From positions 310,001 through 374,000 of the forward strand of contig NZ_JAMBOH010000001.1 in assembly GCF_023715505.1 (NCBI RefSeq): 64,000 nucleotides of DNA, written 5' to 3'. The stretch is from Neobacillus cucumis. GTDB lineage: Bacteria; Bacillota; Bacilli; Bacillales_B; DSM-18226. Below are positions 10,246-18,984 of the stretch, piece after piece. A program made the position numbers and the translations under genes. Below the pieces are notes generated by a model. That model was not told the origin of the DNA. It made no database searches and saw nothing but the letters and a program-made list of their open reading frames with translations. Numbering within the stretch: position 1 is the first letter of the stretch; every line of letters starts with the position of its first letter.

Positions 10246-10812
10246 TCAATATTTAATTAAAGATAGGACTTCAGATCGTGCCACTGCATCATCAGCAAGA
10301 ATTCCGCGGACAGCTGTTGTAACTGTTTTGGAACCAGGCTTTTTTACACCTCGCATTGTCATACACATATGTTCGGCTTCTACTACAACCATTACACCGC
10401 GAGGGTCAAGCTTTACCATCATACTATCTGCTATTGTTGAAGTAATCCGTTCCTGCAGTTGCGGCCTTTTAGCAACTGCTTCTACAGCACGAGCTAATTT
10501 ACTAAGACCTGTGACACGGCCATTTTGTGGAATATAAGCAACATGTGCTTTACCAAAAAAAGGGACTAGATGATGTTCGCACATTGAGTAGAACGGAATA
10601 TCTTTCACTAAAACAAGTTCTTCGTGATCTTCACTAAAAATGGTCTCAAAATGATGCTTTGGATCTTCATTTAAACCACTGAAAACTTCCTCATACATTT
10701 TTGCCACTCTTTTAGGTGTATCAAGTAGACCTTCACGATTTGGATCTTCACCAATTGCATCTAATATTAAACGTACCGCCTCTTCTATTTGGGCACGATT
10801 GACTTCCGACAT
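10246..10812 (-). CDS. folE: GTP cyclohydrolase I (FolE, also MtrA)
   Basis: Opens the guanine ring of GTP to dihydroneopterin triphosphate, the first step to folate. The 188-residue protein has the zinc ligands in [18 protein letters not shown] near 109, [11 protein letters not shown] near 145, and the folE-typical [20 protein letters not shown]. The ATG at 10812 has an AGGAGGAATT site. It heads a two-gene folE-mtrB operon, as in B. subtilis. Confidence 0.97.
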   Translation of the reverse strand: MSEVNRAQIEEAVRLILDAIGEDPNREGLLDTPKRVAKMYEEVFSGLNEDPKHHFETIFSEDHEELVLVKDIPFYSMCEHHLVPFFGKAHVAYIPQNGRVTGLSKLARAVEAVAKRPQLQERITSTIADSMMVKLDPRGVMVVVEAEHMCMTMRGVKKPGSKTVTTAVRGILADDAVARSEVLSLIKY

Positions 10813-10929
10813 ACCGAATTCCTCCTAAAGTATATCTTTTAAGTATAAACACCAACTACATATTAGCACAATCATTTCATTCCAAGCAAAAAAATAGATG
10901 CCTACCGTTGATGTTTACCCTTTAAGTAG

Positions 10930-10962
10930 AAAAAAGGCCATGGACTTCTCCATGACCTTTTT
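10930..10962 (-). terminator. Terminator after hbs
   Basis: Minus strand GGTCATGGA / TCCATGGCC stem followed by TTTTTTC; the flanking A and T runs make it usable from both sides. It isolates hbs from folE. Confidence 0.85.
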
Positions 10963-10998
10963 GCCTAAGCTACCTGCTTAAAGCAATCATTTATGTAA

Positions 10999-11271
10999 TT
11001 ACTTAACTGCATCTTTAAGCGCTTTACCTGGTTTGAAAGCTGGTACCTTACTAGCAGCGATTTCGATTTCATCACCTGTTTGTGGGTTACGACCCTTACG
11101 AGCAGCACGTTCACGTACTTCAAAGTTACCAAAACCAATTAGTTGTACCTTATCACCATTTTTTAAAGCATCTAAAATCGCATCAAAAACAGCATCAACC
11201 GCTTTTGTAGCGTCCTTTTTTGAAAGCTCGCTAGCTTCAGCAACTGCATTAATAAGTTCTGTCTTGTTCAT
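10999..11271 (-). CDS. hbs: HU-type DNA-binding protein
   Basis: The abundant nucleoid protein that bends and compacts DNA. The 90-residue protein begins [14 protein letters not shown] and keeps the family signature [21 protein letters not shown] of the DNA-gripping beta arm. The ATG at 11271 is preceded by a near-perfect AGGAGGTG six bases away; a GTG three codons earlier lies inside that site. It stands alone between terminators, with a long upstream region that holds its promoter and a repeat element. Confidence 0.97.
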   Translation of the reverse strand: MNKTELINAVAEASELSKKDATKAVDAVFDAILDALKNGDKVQLIGFGNFEVRERAARKGRNPQTGDEIEIAASKVPAFKPGKALKDAVK

Positions 11272-11601
11272 GCCATTCACCTCCTCCCGAAGAAATTATC
11301 AAGATTCGTAAATAAGATTACTTATCTACATTTCTAAACAATTTTTCTAATTTCTATACGTCATAGCAAGGTTTTATTACCAAAGTAATCCATTTTTACT
11401 ACTTTGGTGACCTAAATCTATTTTTTTAATAAAAACCCAATAAAATAAAGGGTTCAAGCACTATAACGTAATTCTGTTAAAAGATTATCATAATCATTTC
11501 CGCATATCAAGAAGATTTCATGAAATAATGGTAATTCTTTCTTTTGTTCATCAATATACTGCTATATTTGACTTATTTTTGCACATATGTAGCAGCAATA
11601 A

Positions 11602-11933
11602 GAAAAGCGTAAGCGCCTTGGTCAGCCCCGATATAGGGCGACTTGTCGACTGGCCAGCGAAAGCAGGGTCAAAGACTAGTCGCCCTTAATGCGTACAGAA
11701 AGCGATAGCTTTCTGTAGCCAAGCACAAGACGAGCCTGCCGAAAGGTTGCTCTTTAACCTTTTGGACGGATTGATTTAAATGTGGAGGCGACTGTTCTGG
11801 GACGAATGCATAAGACGCACCCTGTAAGAAGGCGTTCTTTGCCTTCTTCAGGGGGTGGCTTATGACTTCAGTCCCAAGGAGCCGCAACTGGATAAGCTTG
11901 TGACCTCGAGGGGCTAGGCGCTGGAGCTAAACA
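11602..11933 (+). repeat. Long nested-hairpin repeat, copy A
   Basis: A 330-base element opening GAAAAGCGTAAGCGCC and closing GGGGCTAGGCGCTGGAGCT; the two ends pair. Inside are separate hairpins: GGGCGACT with AGTCGCCC, CAGAAAGC-GATA-GCTTTCTG, CCGAAAGGTT with AACCTTTTGG, and a nested arm GGGAC...CATAAG...AAGAAGGC with its complements. A second long copy lies at 51430-51763 and shorter relatives at 14840, 15027 and 51267. It fills the gap between hbs and spoIVA. Open frames inside it are chance. The rest of the hbs-spoIVA gap (11281-11600) is AT-rich and must contain the hbs promoter, which I could not place with confidence. Confidence 0.85.
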
Positions 11934-11971
11934 ATTCACTAGGTAAAAACTTTTTTATTTTCTTACCAATT

Positions 11972-11997
11972 AAAAAAAGGACTCCAAAATGGAGCCC
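11972..11997 (-). terminator. Terminator after spoIVA
   Basis: Minus strand GGGCTCCA-TTT-TGGAGTCC stem followed by TTTTTTTAATT, four bases after the spoIVA stop. Confidence 0.9.
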
Positions 11998-12002
11998 AAA
12001 TG

Positions 12003-13481
12003 TTAGAGGATAATCGCGATTAATCCGCCAGAACCTTCGTTAATAATTCTCTCTAATGTTTCTTTTAATTTATATCTGGCATTTTCCGGCATTAAAGAGA
12101 GTTTAGCTTGAATCCCCTCTCGAACAATAGAACTCAAAGACCTTCCAAAAATGTCAGAATTCCAAATTGATAGTGGATCATCCTCGAAGTCCTGCATTAG
12201 ATAGCGGACTAACTCTTCACTTTGTTTTTCCGTACCGATAATCGGAGCAAATTCTGATTCTACATCGACCTTAATCATATGAATCGATGGAGCTACCGCT
12301 CTAAGTCTTACACCGAATCTAGCACCCTGACGGATGATTTCTGGTTCTTCAAGACTCATATCAGAAAGTGTTGGTGAGGCAATCCCATAGCCAGTTTGTT
12401 TAACCATTTTTAATGCATCGGCAATATGGTCATATTCTGCTTTGGCATGGGCAAAATCCTGCATTAATTCTAGCAGATGATCCTTACCTCTGATTTCCAC
12501 ACCGACAATTTCTTTTAAAATATCATCATATAACTCATCAGGAGCCATTAAATCGATTTCAGCAACACCAGAACCCATCTCTATACCAGCTAATCCGGCT
12601 TTATCAATGAATTCAAAGTCACTAAACTGTTGAACGACACGGTCAACATCTCGTAATCTCTTGATATCTTTAACTGTTTCTTTCACTGCATCCTGATAGC
12701 TCTCACGAAGCCAATGATTTTCTCTAAGCACCATGACCCAGCTTGGAAGGTTTACATTAACTTCAAGTACCGGAAACTCGTAAAGTGCCTCGCGAAGGAC
12801 ATTGAGAACATCACTGTCGCGCATGCTTTCTACGCTCATAGCAAGTACAGGAATATCATATTTTTCTGATAGGCTTGATCTTAGTGTTTCAGTGGCAGGG
12901 TGATATGGCTGAGCACTATTGACCACCATAATAAACGGTTTGCCAACTTCTTTCAACTCATTTATGACTCGTTCTTCTGCCTCAATATAGTTACTTCTAG
13001 GAATTTCACCAATTGTTCCATCAGTCGTTACTACAACCCCAATAGTTGAATGTTCCTGGATCACTTTTCTAGTGCCAATTTCAGCCGCTTCATGGAATGG
13101 AATAGGCTCCTCATACCATGGCGTATTAATCATCCTAGGTCCATTTTCATCTTCATAGCCCTTAGCGCCTGGTACTGTGTATCCCACACAATCTACAAGC
13201 CTGATATTTACATTAAGCCCCTCATCAACATGCACAGTGGCCGCCTGATTTGGGACAAATTTCGGCTCAGTTGTCATGATCGTTTTACCTGCTGCACTTT
13301 GCGGAAGCTCATCTTGTGCCCGAGATCTTTCAGCTTCACTGTTTATATTCGGTAAGACAACAAGCTCCATGAACTTTTTAATAAAAGTCGATTTACCTGT
13401 TCGTACTGCACCGACTACTCCTAGATAAATATCACCGCCGGTTCTCTCGGCAATATCTTTAAAAATATCAACCTTTTCCAA
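12003..13481 (-). CDS. spoIVA: Stage IV sporulation protein A, spore coat ATPase
   Basis: Builds the basement layer on which the spore coat assembles: it binds the forespore surface with SpoVM and polymerises using ATP. The 492 residues are nearly identical to the B. subtilis protein: MEKVDIFKDIAERTGGDIY at the start, Walker A GAVRTGKST near residue 24, and the conserved C-terminus GSGGLIAIIL that contacts SpoVM. The start is TTG at 13481 with a GGGAGGGG site and matches the family start. A candidate sigma-E promoter lies upstream and a strong terminator downstream, so it is monocistronic. Confidence 0.98.
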   Translation of the reverse strand: MEKVDIFKDIAERTGGDIYLGVVGAVRTGKSTFIKKFMELVVLPNINSEAERSRAQDELPQSAAGKTIMTTEPKFVPNQAATVHVDEGLNVNIRLVDCVGYTVPGAKGYEDENGPRMINTPWYEEPIPFHEAAEIGTRKVIQEHSTIGVVVTTDGTIGEIPRSNYIEAEERVINELKEVGKPFIMVVNSAQPYHPATETLRSSLSEKYDIPVLAMSVESMRDSDVLNVLREALYEFPVLEVNVNLPSWVMVLRENHWLRESYQDAVKETVKDIKRLRDVDRVVQQFSDFEFIDKAGLAGIEMGSGVAEIDLMAPDELYDDILKEIVGVEIRGKDHLLELMQDFAHAKAEYDHIADALKMVKQTGYGIASPTLSDMSLEEPEIIRQGARFGVRLRAVAPSIHMIKVDVESEFAPIIGTEKQSEELVRYLMQDFEDDPLSIWNSDIFGRSLSSIVREGIQAKLSLMPENARYKLKETLERIINEGSGGLIAIIL

Positions 13482-13550
13482 GTGATCCCCTCCCGATCAT
13501 AGAGTAAAGTGGGATAATATCATCCATATTAGGTATTTTTGGACAGTATA

Positions 13551-13580
13551 TATTTATGACGTTGTCCTATCTTGTTATGA
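13551..13580 (-). promoter_or_regulatory. Candidate sigma-E promoter of spoIVA
   Basis: Minus strand: -35-like TCATAAC (13574-13580), 15 bases, -10-like CATAAATA (13551-13558). This fits the mother-cell sigma-E pattern (KMATATW, CATACAHT) in 5/7 and 6/8 positions and the known mother-cell expression of spoIVA. Start of RNA would be about 60 bases before the TTG codon. Confidence 0.5.
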
Positions 13581-13678
13581 CACTTTTCTAAAATTTTTAC
13601 CCCCTTGTTAAAATTTCACAAAGATGTGCTGATATCTGACTTTCTCTGAGCATTTAGTTGTATGGAGGGTTTCTAACT

Positions 13679-13732
13679 ATGGTTAACGGATATGGAGAGA
13701 ACATTTGGTCCATATCGCCATTATATGATTAA
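13679..13732 (+). CDS. Possible 17-residue peptide, unknown
   Basis: An ATG at 13679 with a GGAGGG site nine bases upstream opens a 17-codon frame (MVNGYGENIWSISPLYD) ending at 13732, immediately before the yphF terminator hairpin. It lies between spoIVA and yphF on the opposite strand. From general knowledge B. subtilis carries the small spore gene cmpA (37 residues) near spoIVA, but this peptide does not resemble it. The rest of the 13482-13837 gap holds the spoIVA promoter and this hairpin only. Weak call. Confidence 0.25.
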   Translation: MVNGYGENIWSISPLYD

Positions 13733-13734
13733 GC

Positions 13735-13778
13735 ATAAAAAACCCTTCTCCTACAATATATTTCATAGGAAAAGGGTT
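13735..13778 (-). terminator. Terminator after yphF
   Basis: Minus strand AACCCTTTTCCTA pairs with TAGGAGAAGGGTT around a 12-base loop, followed by TTTTTATG. Confidence 0.8.
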
Positions 13779-13837
13779 ATGACAAAAATTAAAGCAGACC
13801 ATCTTCTATCAGTAGAGAATAGGAGCAATCAACATTC

Positions 13838-14548
13838 TTATTTTTCTAAAAACACAGGTTCTTTTGACTTAGGATCAATTGTATAGGGCAGGGAATAGGC
13901 AGGAACAAACATGGAATTATCAACTAATATAGAGCGTATATCTTCGCCAGGTTTCGGCTCCTTCCCCGTCTTTTTTAGGGCCTGATAGAGATCGGGCCGA
14001 TAATCAACGTAAACCTCGGCATTACCATCTATGACAAATGAAAGGTTTTGATTAGTAAATGGGCTAACAGCGTACGGAGCCTTCTTAAATCCAAGTTTAG
14101 AATATTCGAGTGAAAATACATTTTTGGCAATTTGTTCTTTATATGGTGGATAACCATTTGTTTTGATCCTTAGTTTTATATCACGAATGGTTTCCGCCAA
14201 TCTTAAGTCCAACAATTTAACGGTAGGATTGGTCTCCACATCTATAAGCACATATTGAAATATACCACCGCTCTCATAAGCATTTCCCGGTGGTTCAGCT
14301 ATATACTTTGGAGCAATCTTATTAAAATCAATTGGGTACTTTTGATAAATCGGTGTTTTCGCATCCTTAGTTTTAATGGGCAGTATCCCGCCATTATCCT
14401 TTTGAAAGTCATCAACTGCCGTCTGTACGGCTTTGATTTGGTCTTTATATGGTACCTGATTTTGCGTTAATTCTTCTTGCGGATACATGCAGCCAGATAA
14501 AAGTACTGCTGTAATCAGTAGAAAGCTAAACAACATTTTTCTTTTCAT
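13838..14548 (-). CDS. yphF: YphF family lipoprotein
   Basis: A secreted, membrane-anchored protein of unknown function. The 236-residue chain begins MKRKMLFSFLLITAVLLSGC, a lipoprotein signal with the lipobox LLSGC, so the cysteine at about residue 20 would be lipidated. No enzymatic motif is recognisable. The ATG at 14548 follows an AAAGGTGAT site; longer starts reaching 14599 have none and would spoil the signal peptide. It overlaps no gene and follows yphE by about 35 bases, the same yphE-yphF pairing as B. subtilis. Confidence 0.85.
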   Translation of the reverse strand: MKRKMLFSFLLITAVLLSGCMYPQEELTQNQVPYKDQIKAVQTAVDDFQKDNGGILPIKTKDAKTPIYQKYPIDFNKIAPKYIAEPPGNAYESGGIFQYVLIDVETNPTVKLLDLRLAETIRDIKLRIKTNGYPPYKEQIAKNVFSLEYSKLGFKKAPYAVSPFTNQNLSFVIDGNAEVYVDYRPDLYQALKKTGKEPKPGEDIRSILVDNSMFVPAYSLPYTIDPKSKEPVFLEK

Positions 14549-14582
14549 AAAATCACCTTTAGATTTATGTATAGTTGAAAAT

Positions 14583-14768
14583 TCAAGTGAAGAAAACAAT
14601 CAGTAAGGTCAATCCTGCTACAATCATAAATAAATAAGCAATAATAGCTGTTATCATTCGAAAGATTCCTTTTAACTTATATCGGCTCAAATAAATCGTT
14701 ATAATGGCAAGAAACATAAGAGCCATACCCGCAATGGATATCCACATTTTTATCATGGCTGGCGACAA
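14583..14768 (-). CDS. yphE: YphE family small membrane protein (DUF2768)
   Basis: A 61-residue protein with two predicted membrane helices (about residues 7-27 and 36-60) and a short basic loop (SRYKLKG) between. Family members are found across spore-forming Bacillaceae and have no assigned job. The start is TTG at 14768, eight bases after GGGGG; an ATG four codons later is possible. It heads the yphE-yphF unit and is preceded by a large repeat-bearing gap. Confidence 0.8.
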   Translation of the reverse strand: MSPAMIKMWISIAGMALMFLAIITIYLSRYKLKGIFRMITAIIAYLFMIVAGLTLLIVFFT

Positions 14769-14839
14769 TTTTATTCCCCCTTTTTCGAAGATTAATTATA
14801 ACATAGCTATTATTATAAAAAAATTTTTTTAAAAAGAAC

Positions 14840-14963
14840 AAAAGCGCAAGCGCCTTGAACAGCCCCCCGACAAGCATAAGACGCTCAGGGAATGAAGGCA
14901 TTCTTTGCCTTCATTCCCTGAGCGGCTGTAGACCACCGAGGGGCTAGGCGCTGGAGCTGGACG
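14840..14963 (+). repeat. Nested-hairpin repeat, copy B (short form)
   Basis: A 124-base element with the same ends as copy A (AAAGCGCAAGCGCC ... GGGGCTAGGCGCTGGAGCTGG). Its core is a very long perfect arm, CGCTCAGGGAATGAAGGCA, closed by TTCTT and its full complement, at 14881-14923. It lies in the 759-base gap between yphE and gpsA, which otherwise holds copy cluster C and the gpsA terminator. Confidence 0.85.
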
Positions 14964-15026
14964 TCGATAGTCCGTTTTTTAATAGTTATCCACAAGCGAA
15001 AATTTTATTATTTCCTTAACGATAAC

Positions 15027-15300
15027 AAAAGCGCAAGCGCCCGTTTAGCGGCGTATGGCCTGGAGCGCTTTGACTGAGATAAAAGAAAACTGAGAAGGGC
15101 GGAGGCGCCTTGACCAGGAGCGACAGGCATAAGACGAGCCCGCGAGAAGGCTGATCTTTAGCCTTCTTGACGGTTTGGCTTATGAACCCGAGCCCCTAGG
15201 CGCCGAGCTAGACAACACGAAGAGCGCAAGCGATTCGATGTTGACTTATCGCAGGGAAAAGAGCGAAGGACACTAGCCGTTGGGCGCTGGAGCTGGACGT
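15027..15300 (+). repeat. Degenerate repeat cluster C
   Basis: Three adjacent pieces of the same family: a 40-base stub (15027-15068, AAAGCGCAAGCGCC ... GGAGCGCT), a 115-base copy (about 15100-15214) with the arm GAGAAGGC-TGATCTTT-AGCCTTCT and closing CCCTAGGCGCCGAGCTAGAC, and a decayed copy (about 15219-15300) ending GGGCGCTGGAGCTGGAC. Stacked partial copies suggest repeated insertion and decay at one place. Confidence 0.75.
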
Positions 15301-15353
15301 GTATTTACCTGTAAAAAGTATTTATAATTACTAAATCTATAATATCCTAGAAC

Positions 15354-15396
15354 ACAAAAAAACTGAAGTAAAGAGGGGCGAGTTCTTTACTTCAGC
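15354..15396 (-). terminator. Terminator after gpsA
   Basis: Minus strand CTGAAGTAAAGA / TCTTTACTTCAG, a 12-base perfect stem with a small loop, followed by TTTTTTTG. It lies about 130 bases past the gpsA stop; the bases between hold nothing else I can name. Confidence 0.85.
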
Positions 15397-15527
15397 CATT
15401 TTCTGGACTAAATAACCCATTCACCAACGTCTACTACCAGGTTGCTTCGTTGCATTGTATGCAACCTAGAGAAAAAACGCATCAGGAGAACGCCTATTTT
15501 CTTAATAAAAATGCACTTTTTTACTCT

Positions 15528-16580
15528 TCAAAGGGATTTTTCTTCAAGAACATTTACTAAATCTTCCATTTCATGAGTTCTGCCGCGTGACATTAAAACA
15601 TCGACGGCATCTTTTGGATTTTTGCCGTTAAATAAGACATTGTAAAGGGCAGATGTAATCGGCATTTGAACATCATACGTTTGTGCGAGCTGATAGGCCG
15701 CTTTGGTAGTTCTTACACCCTCGACAACCATTCCCATATTATCGAGAACCTCATCCAAGGTTTTTCCCTTACCAAGCAGATTACCCGCTTTCCAGTTCCT
15801 TGAATGAACACTTGTACATGTTACAATTAGGTCGCCAATTCCTGCTAAGCCGGAGAACGTTAATGGATTGGCACCCATCTTTGTGCCGAGACGGGCTATT
15901 TCAGCTAGTCCTCTAGTCATTAAGGCTGCCTTTGCATTATCACCATAACCAAGTCCATCTGTGATTCCTGCAGCCAAGGCGATAATGTTCTTCAATGCAC
16001 CGCCAATTTCCACACCAATCACATCTGAATTTGTATATACACGGAAATTTTGATTGATAAATAAATCCTGAATTCGTTCAGCTGCTTCCATATTTTCCGA
16101 TGAGACGGTAACGGTTGTTGGATGTCTAAGACTGACTTCTTCAGCATGACTTGGGCCTGAAAGAACAACGACATCCTTTAGAAGCTCTTTAGGCATTTCT
16201 TCTTTTATGATTTCGCTTATCCGCAACAGGGAATTAGGCTCAATTCCCTTACTAACATGTGTAATGGTTAGCGGTGCCTTCTGGACTGCCCGAATCTTAC
16301 CTAGCACTTCGCGGATCGCTTTTGTCGGAACCGCCAAAATAATGTTTTCAACTTCCATTAAGGCATCTTTTAGCGAGGCATAACTGACAATTAAGTCAGG
16401 AAGTTTGATTTCAGGTAAATATTTTTGATTAGTATGAAATTGATTTATTTCCTTTACCTGATTCTCATTATGACTCCATAAACGTACTTCTTGGCTATTG
16501 TCTGCAAGTACCATTGCAAGGGCTGTTCCCCAGCTTCCTGCACCAATAACAGTTACTGCTGTTTTGTTATCCTCCTGCAT
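15528..16580 (-). CDS. gpsA: Glycerol-3-phosphate dehydrogenase [NAD(P)+]
   Basis: Makes sn-glycerol-3-phosphate from dihydroxyacetone phosphate for phospholipid and teichoic acid synthesis. The 350-residue protein has the nucleotide-binding VIGAGSWGTALA at residue 10, VVLSGPSHAEE near 140 and the catalytic lysine in GGALKNIIALAAG near 193. The ATG at 16580 follows GGCGGGTGAAGGG. It follows der by about 20 bases, the conserved der-gpsA pair. Confidence 0.97.
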   Translation of the reverse strand: MQEDNKTAVTVIGAGSWGTALAMVLADNSQEVRLWSHNENQVKEINQFHTNQKYLPEIKLPDLIVSYASLKDALMEVENIILAVPTKAIREVLGKIRAVQKAPLTITHVSKGIEPNSLLRISEIIKEEMPKELLKDVVVLSGPSHAEEVSLRHPTTVTVSSENMEAAERIQDLFINQNFRVYTNSDVIGVEIGGALKNIIALAAGITDGLGYGDNAKAALMTRGLAEIARLGTKMGANPLTFSGLAGIGDLIVTCTSVHSRNWKAGNLLGKGKTLDEVLDNMGMVVEGVRTTKAAYQLAQTYDVQMPITSALYNVLFNGKNPKDAVDVLMSRGRTHEMEDLVNVLEEKSL

Positions 16581-16600
16581 AACCCTTCACCCGCCTTTTA

Positions 16601-17911
16601 TTATTTTCTTTCTCGAGCATAAATCTTGATTGGGGTCCCCTCGAATCCAAAAGCATCCCTTATCCTGTTTTCAAGAAAGCGCTCATAGGAAAAATGCATT
16701 AATTCAGGTTCATTCACAAACACAACAAAGGTTGGAGGTTTGACAGCTACTTGGGTTGCATAATAAATCTTTAACCGTTTTCCTTTATCGCTCGGTGTCG
16801 GATTCATCGCAACCGCGTCCATAATCACATCATTTAACACACTTGTTTCAACACGCATTGAATGGTTTTCACTGGCAGTATTGATCACAGGCATAAGAGT
16901 ATGAATTCGCTTTTTAGTTTTTGCTGATAAGAAAACAATCGGAGCATAGCTAAGAAATAAGAAGTGTTCTCTTATTTTTTGTTCCAATTCCTTCATTGTT
17001 TTCTCATCTTTTTCAACTGCGTCCCATTTATTAACTACAATCACAACAGCTCGTCCTGCTTCATGAGCATAGCCTGCTATTTTCTTATCTTGCTCAATAA
17101 TTCCTTCTTCTGCGTTAATGACCACTAATACCACATCAGAACGTTCGATAGCCCTTAATGCACGGAGTACACTATACTTTTCTGTAGTCTCATACACTTT
17201 TCCTTTTTTTCTGATCCCTGCTGTATCAATAATGACATATCTTTGCCCATTATAAGTATACGGTGAATCGACAGCATCACGTGTTGTACCGGCAATATCG
17301 CTGACGATGACACGGTCTTCTCCTAAAATGGCATTCACTAAGGAAGACTTTCCAACATTTGGGCGCCCAATTAAAGAGAACTTAACCACATCTTCATCAT
17401 ATTCTATTGGCTTAGATTTAGGGAAGTGTTTGGCTGCCTCGTCTAATAAATCACCTAGACCTAGTCCATGTGACCCTGAGACCGGGATCGGTTCTCCAAA
17501 CCCCAATGAATAAAAATCATAAATAAACTCACGCATATCAGGGTTATCGATCTTATTAACCCCTAATACGATTGGCTTTTTGGATTTATAGAGAATTTTT
17601 GCTACTTCTTCGTCCGCCGCTGTTACCCCTTCACGACCATTGGTTAAAAAGATAATCACGTCAGCTTCATCAATGGCCACTTCTGCCTGTTGACGGATCT
17701 GCTCTAAAAATGGCTCGTCACCAATATCAATTCCACCGGTGTCAATTACATTAAAATCATGTGTTAACCACTCACCTGAACTATAAATCCGATCTCTAGT
17801 TACTCCAGGTATGTCTTCGACGATGGAAACACGCTCACCGACAATCCTATTAAAAATAGTCGATTTTCCAACGTTGGGTCTTCCTACAATGGCAATAACA
17901 GGTTTCACCAT
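16601..17911 (-). CDS. der: Ribosome-assembly GTPase Der (EngA)
   Basis: Double GTPase needed to mature the 50S ribosomal subunit. Two complete G domains are visible: GRPNVGKST with DTGG and NKID in the first half, and GRPNVGKSS with DTAG and NKWD from about residue 180, then a KH-like C-terminal domain. The 436-residue version from ATG 17911 ([12 protein letters not shown]) matches family length; the ATG at 17923 directly abuts its ribosome site. Essential gene in Bacillus. Confidence 0.97.
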   Translation of the reverse strand: MVKPVIAIVGRPNVGKSTIFNRIVGERVSIVEDIPGVTRDRIYSSGEWLTHDFNVIDTGGIDIGDEPFLEQIRQQAEVAIDEADVIIFLTNGREGVTAADEEVAKILYKSKKPIVLGVNKIDNPDMREFIYDFYSLGFGEPIPVSGSHGLGLGDLLDEAAKHFPKSKPIEYDEDVVKFSLIGRPNVGKSSLVNAILGEDRVIVSDIAGTTRDAVDSPYTYNGQRYVIIDTAGIRKKGKVYETTEKYSVLRALRAIERSDVVLVVINAEEGIIEQDKKIAGYAHEAGRAVVIVVNKWDAVEKDEKTMKELEQKIREHFLFLSYAPIVFLSAKTKKRIHTLMPVINTASENHSMRVETSVLNDVIMDAVAMNPTPSDKGKRLKIYYATQVAVKPPTFVVFVNEPELMHFSYERFLENRIRDAFGFEGTPIKIYARERK

Positions 17912-17994
17912 TAAAATCGCCATCCTTTCTGATATATTTCACAATTGTGTTATTAGTTAGCATTATTCAAATTGAAAGTTCTCACGTAAGTAAA

Positions 17995-18020
17995 GAAACC
18001 CTTCTGTTAACAAGAAGGGC
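17995..18020 (-). terminator. Probable terminator after yphA
   Basis: Minus strand CCCTTCTTGTTAACAGAAGGG hairpin followed by TTTCTTTACTT; the T tract is interrupted, so efficiency may be moderate. Confidence 0.6.
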
Positions 18021-18088
18021 CTAACTTCAATTATTTTAACAATGTTAATCCTTTCCCGCAATGGAAAGGATTCTCCACTCAACCCATT

Positions 18089-18697
18089 TTATGAAGATTT
18101 TTGTTTTCCTTTTTCAAAAAAGTGATAGTGTGTTTGGATAAATGTACTTGCATTTTCGATTGCACTCCAGCCTACTAGTAAAGCAGATATTAATGCACAG
18201 GCATCTAGATATTCAGACCCGCTTATCTCATATGGAAAGGGAAATTCACTTAAGGTATAGGCATACAAAAACTCTCCTTGCATTGTTCCGCAAATTGTAA
18301 TCAGTAATCTTCCTTTTAAGGTTTTCTGAAGCAGGATGGCGAGGTATCCGAAACAAATTCCCAACATCCATTCCTTTTTAAAAATAATCCAGACCGGGTC
18401 AAAAATCTCAAACAAATGAAAAGCGACATACCCAATCGACACAATCAAGGAACAGATAAATAAATAAAATATTGCTCCTCTTTTTTCCTGGCTAATAAAT
18501 ATATAGCAAATCATTAATAAAAACAATCCACTGGCATGAATGTCAAATTCGCCAAGATTAAACTGAATATTGGATAATAGGAGCACGATTAAAATAATTG
18601 CAGATAGTTTTCGCCGATATAAATTTTTCTTATCGGCCAAAAATGTGAGATAAACCCAAAATGACCAGGAAATCCAATAAAACATTAAACCACCCAT
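18089..18697 (-). CDS. yphA: YphA family membrane protein
   Basis: A 202-residue integral membrane protein, mostly hydrophobic, with five or six predicted helices starting at residue 3 (MFYWISWSFWVYLTFLAD). No known activity; the match to B. subtilis YphA rests on length, the N-terminal sequence pattern and position upstream of der. The ATG at 18697 has a perfect AGGAGGTG five bases away; a start at 18721 has none. Confidence 0.75.
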   Translation of the reverse strand: MGGLMFYWISWSFWVYLTFLADKKNLYRRKLSAIILIVLLLSNIQFNLGEFDIHASGLFLLMICYIFISQEKRGAIFYLFICSLIVSIGYVAFHLFEIFDPVWIIFKKEWMLGICFGYLAILLQKTLKGRLLITICGTMQGEFLYAYTLSEFPFPYEISGSEYLDACALISALLVGWSAIENASTFIQTHYHFFEKGKQKSS

Positions 18698-18807
18698 ACA
18701 TACACCTCCTATTATTTTCATTATTGGTAATCTTTATGTACTTTCATACTTCCTTGAATAATATTTGAATCGTGAATCATCTTATTAAGAGGAGGTGTGG
18801 AACATAA

Positions 18808-18954
18808 ATGGGAAAAGACCGCCAAGAAAAAAAGCTGGCCGCAAGCGGGCGTGCTGGGAAAGACCGTGATCAAGCTTTGCATTATCCTGGCTCAACAAAG
18901 TTATCAAGTCCAGAGGAAGCTAGAGATCTTAATGATGGGAAATATGACGAATAA
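18808..18954 (+). CDS. ypzI: YpzI family small protein
   Basis: A 48-residue hydrophilic protein (begins MGKDRQEKKLAASGR, then DRDQALHYPGSTKLSSPEEAR) recognised as the YpzI family of Bacillaceae, function unknown. It is charged and has no signal peptide, so is cytosolic. ATG at 18808 follows GAGGAGGTG. It is one of few plus-strand genes, divergent from yphA with a roughly 110-base gap, and ends at a compact terminator shared with fni. Confidence 0.82.
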   Translation: MGKDRQEKKLAASGRAGKDRDQALHYPGSTKLSSPEEARDLNDGKYDE

Positions 18955-18960
18955 ATGGTA

Positions 18961-18984
18961 AAAGCTCTCGCAGGTGCGAGAGCT
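18961..18984 (+). terminator. Terminator between ypzI and fni
   Basis: AAAGCTCTCGC-AGGT-GCGAGAGCTTT perfect stem followed by ATTTCATTTT on the plus strand. It lies between two convergent stop codons and probably serves both. Confidence 0.8.

Noticed and set aside
11669..11887. 72-codon minus-strand frame
   Set aside because: Lies wholly inside repeat copy A and follows its hairpins; no ribosome site.
13692..13886. 64-codon plus-strand frame after spoIVA (METRTFGPYR-like)
   Set aside because: No ribosome site, crosses the yphF terminator hairpin and runs antisense into yphF.
14677..14901. 74-codon minus-strand frame overlapping yphE
   Set aside because: Runs through repeat copy B and the yphE start; no support in sequence.
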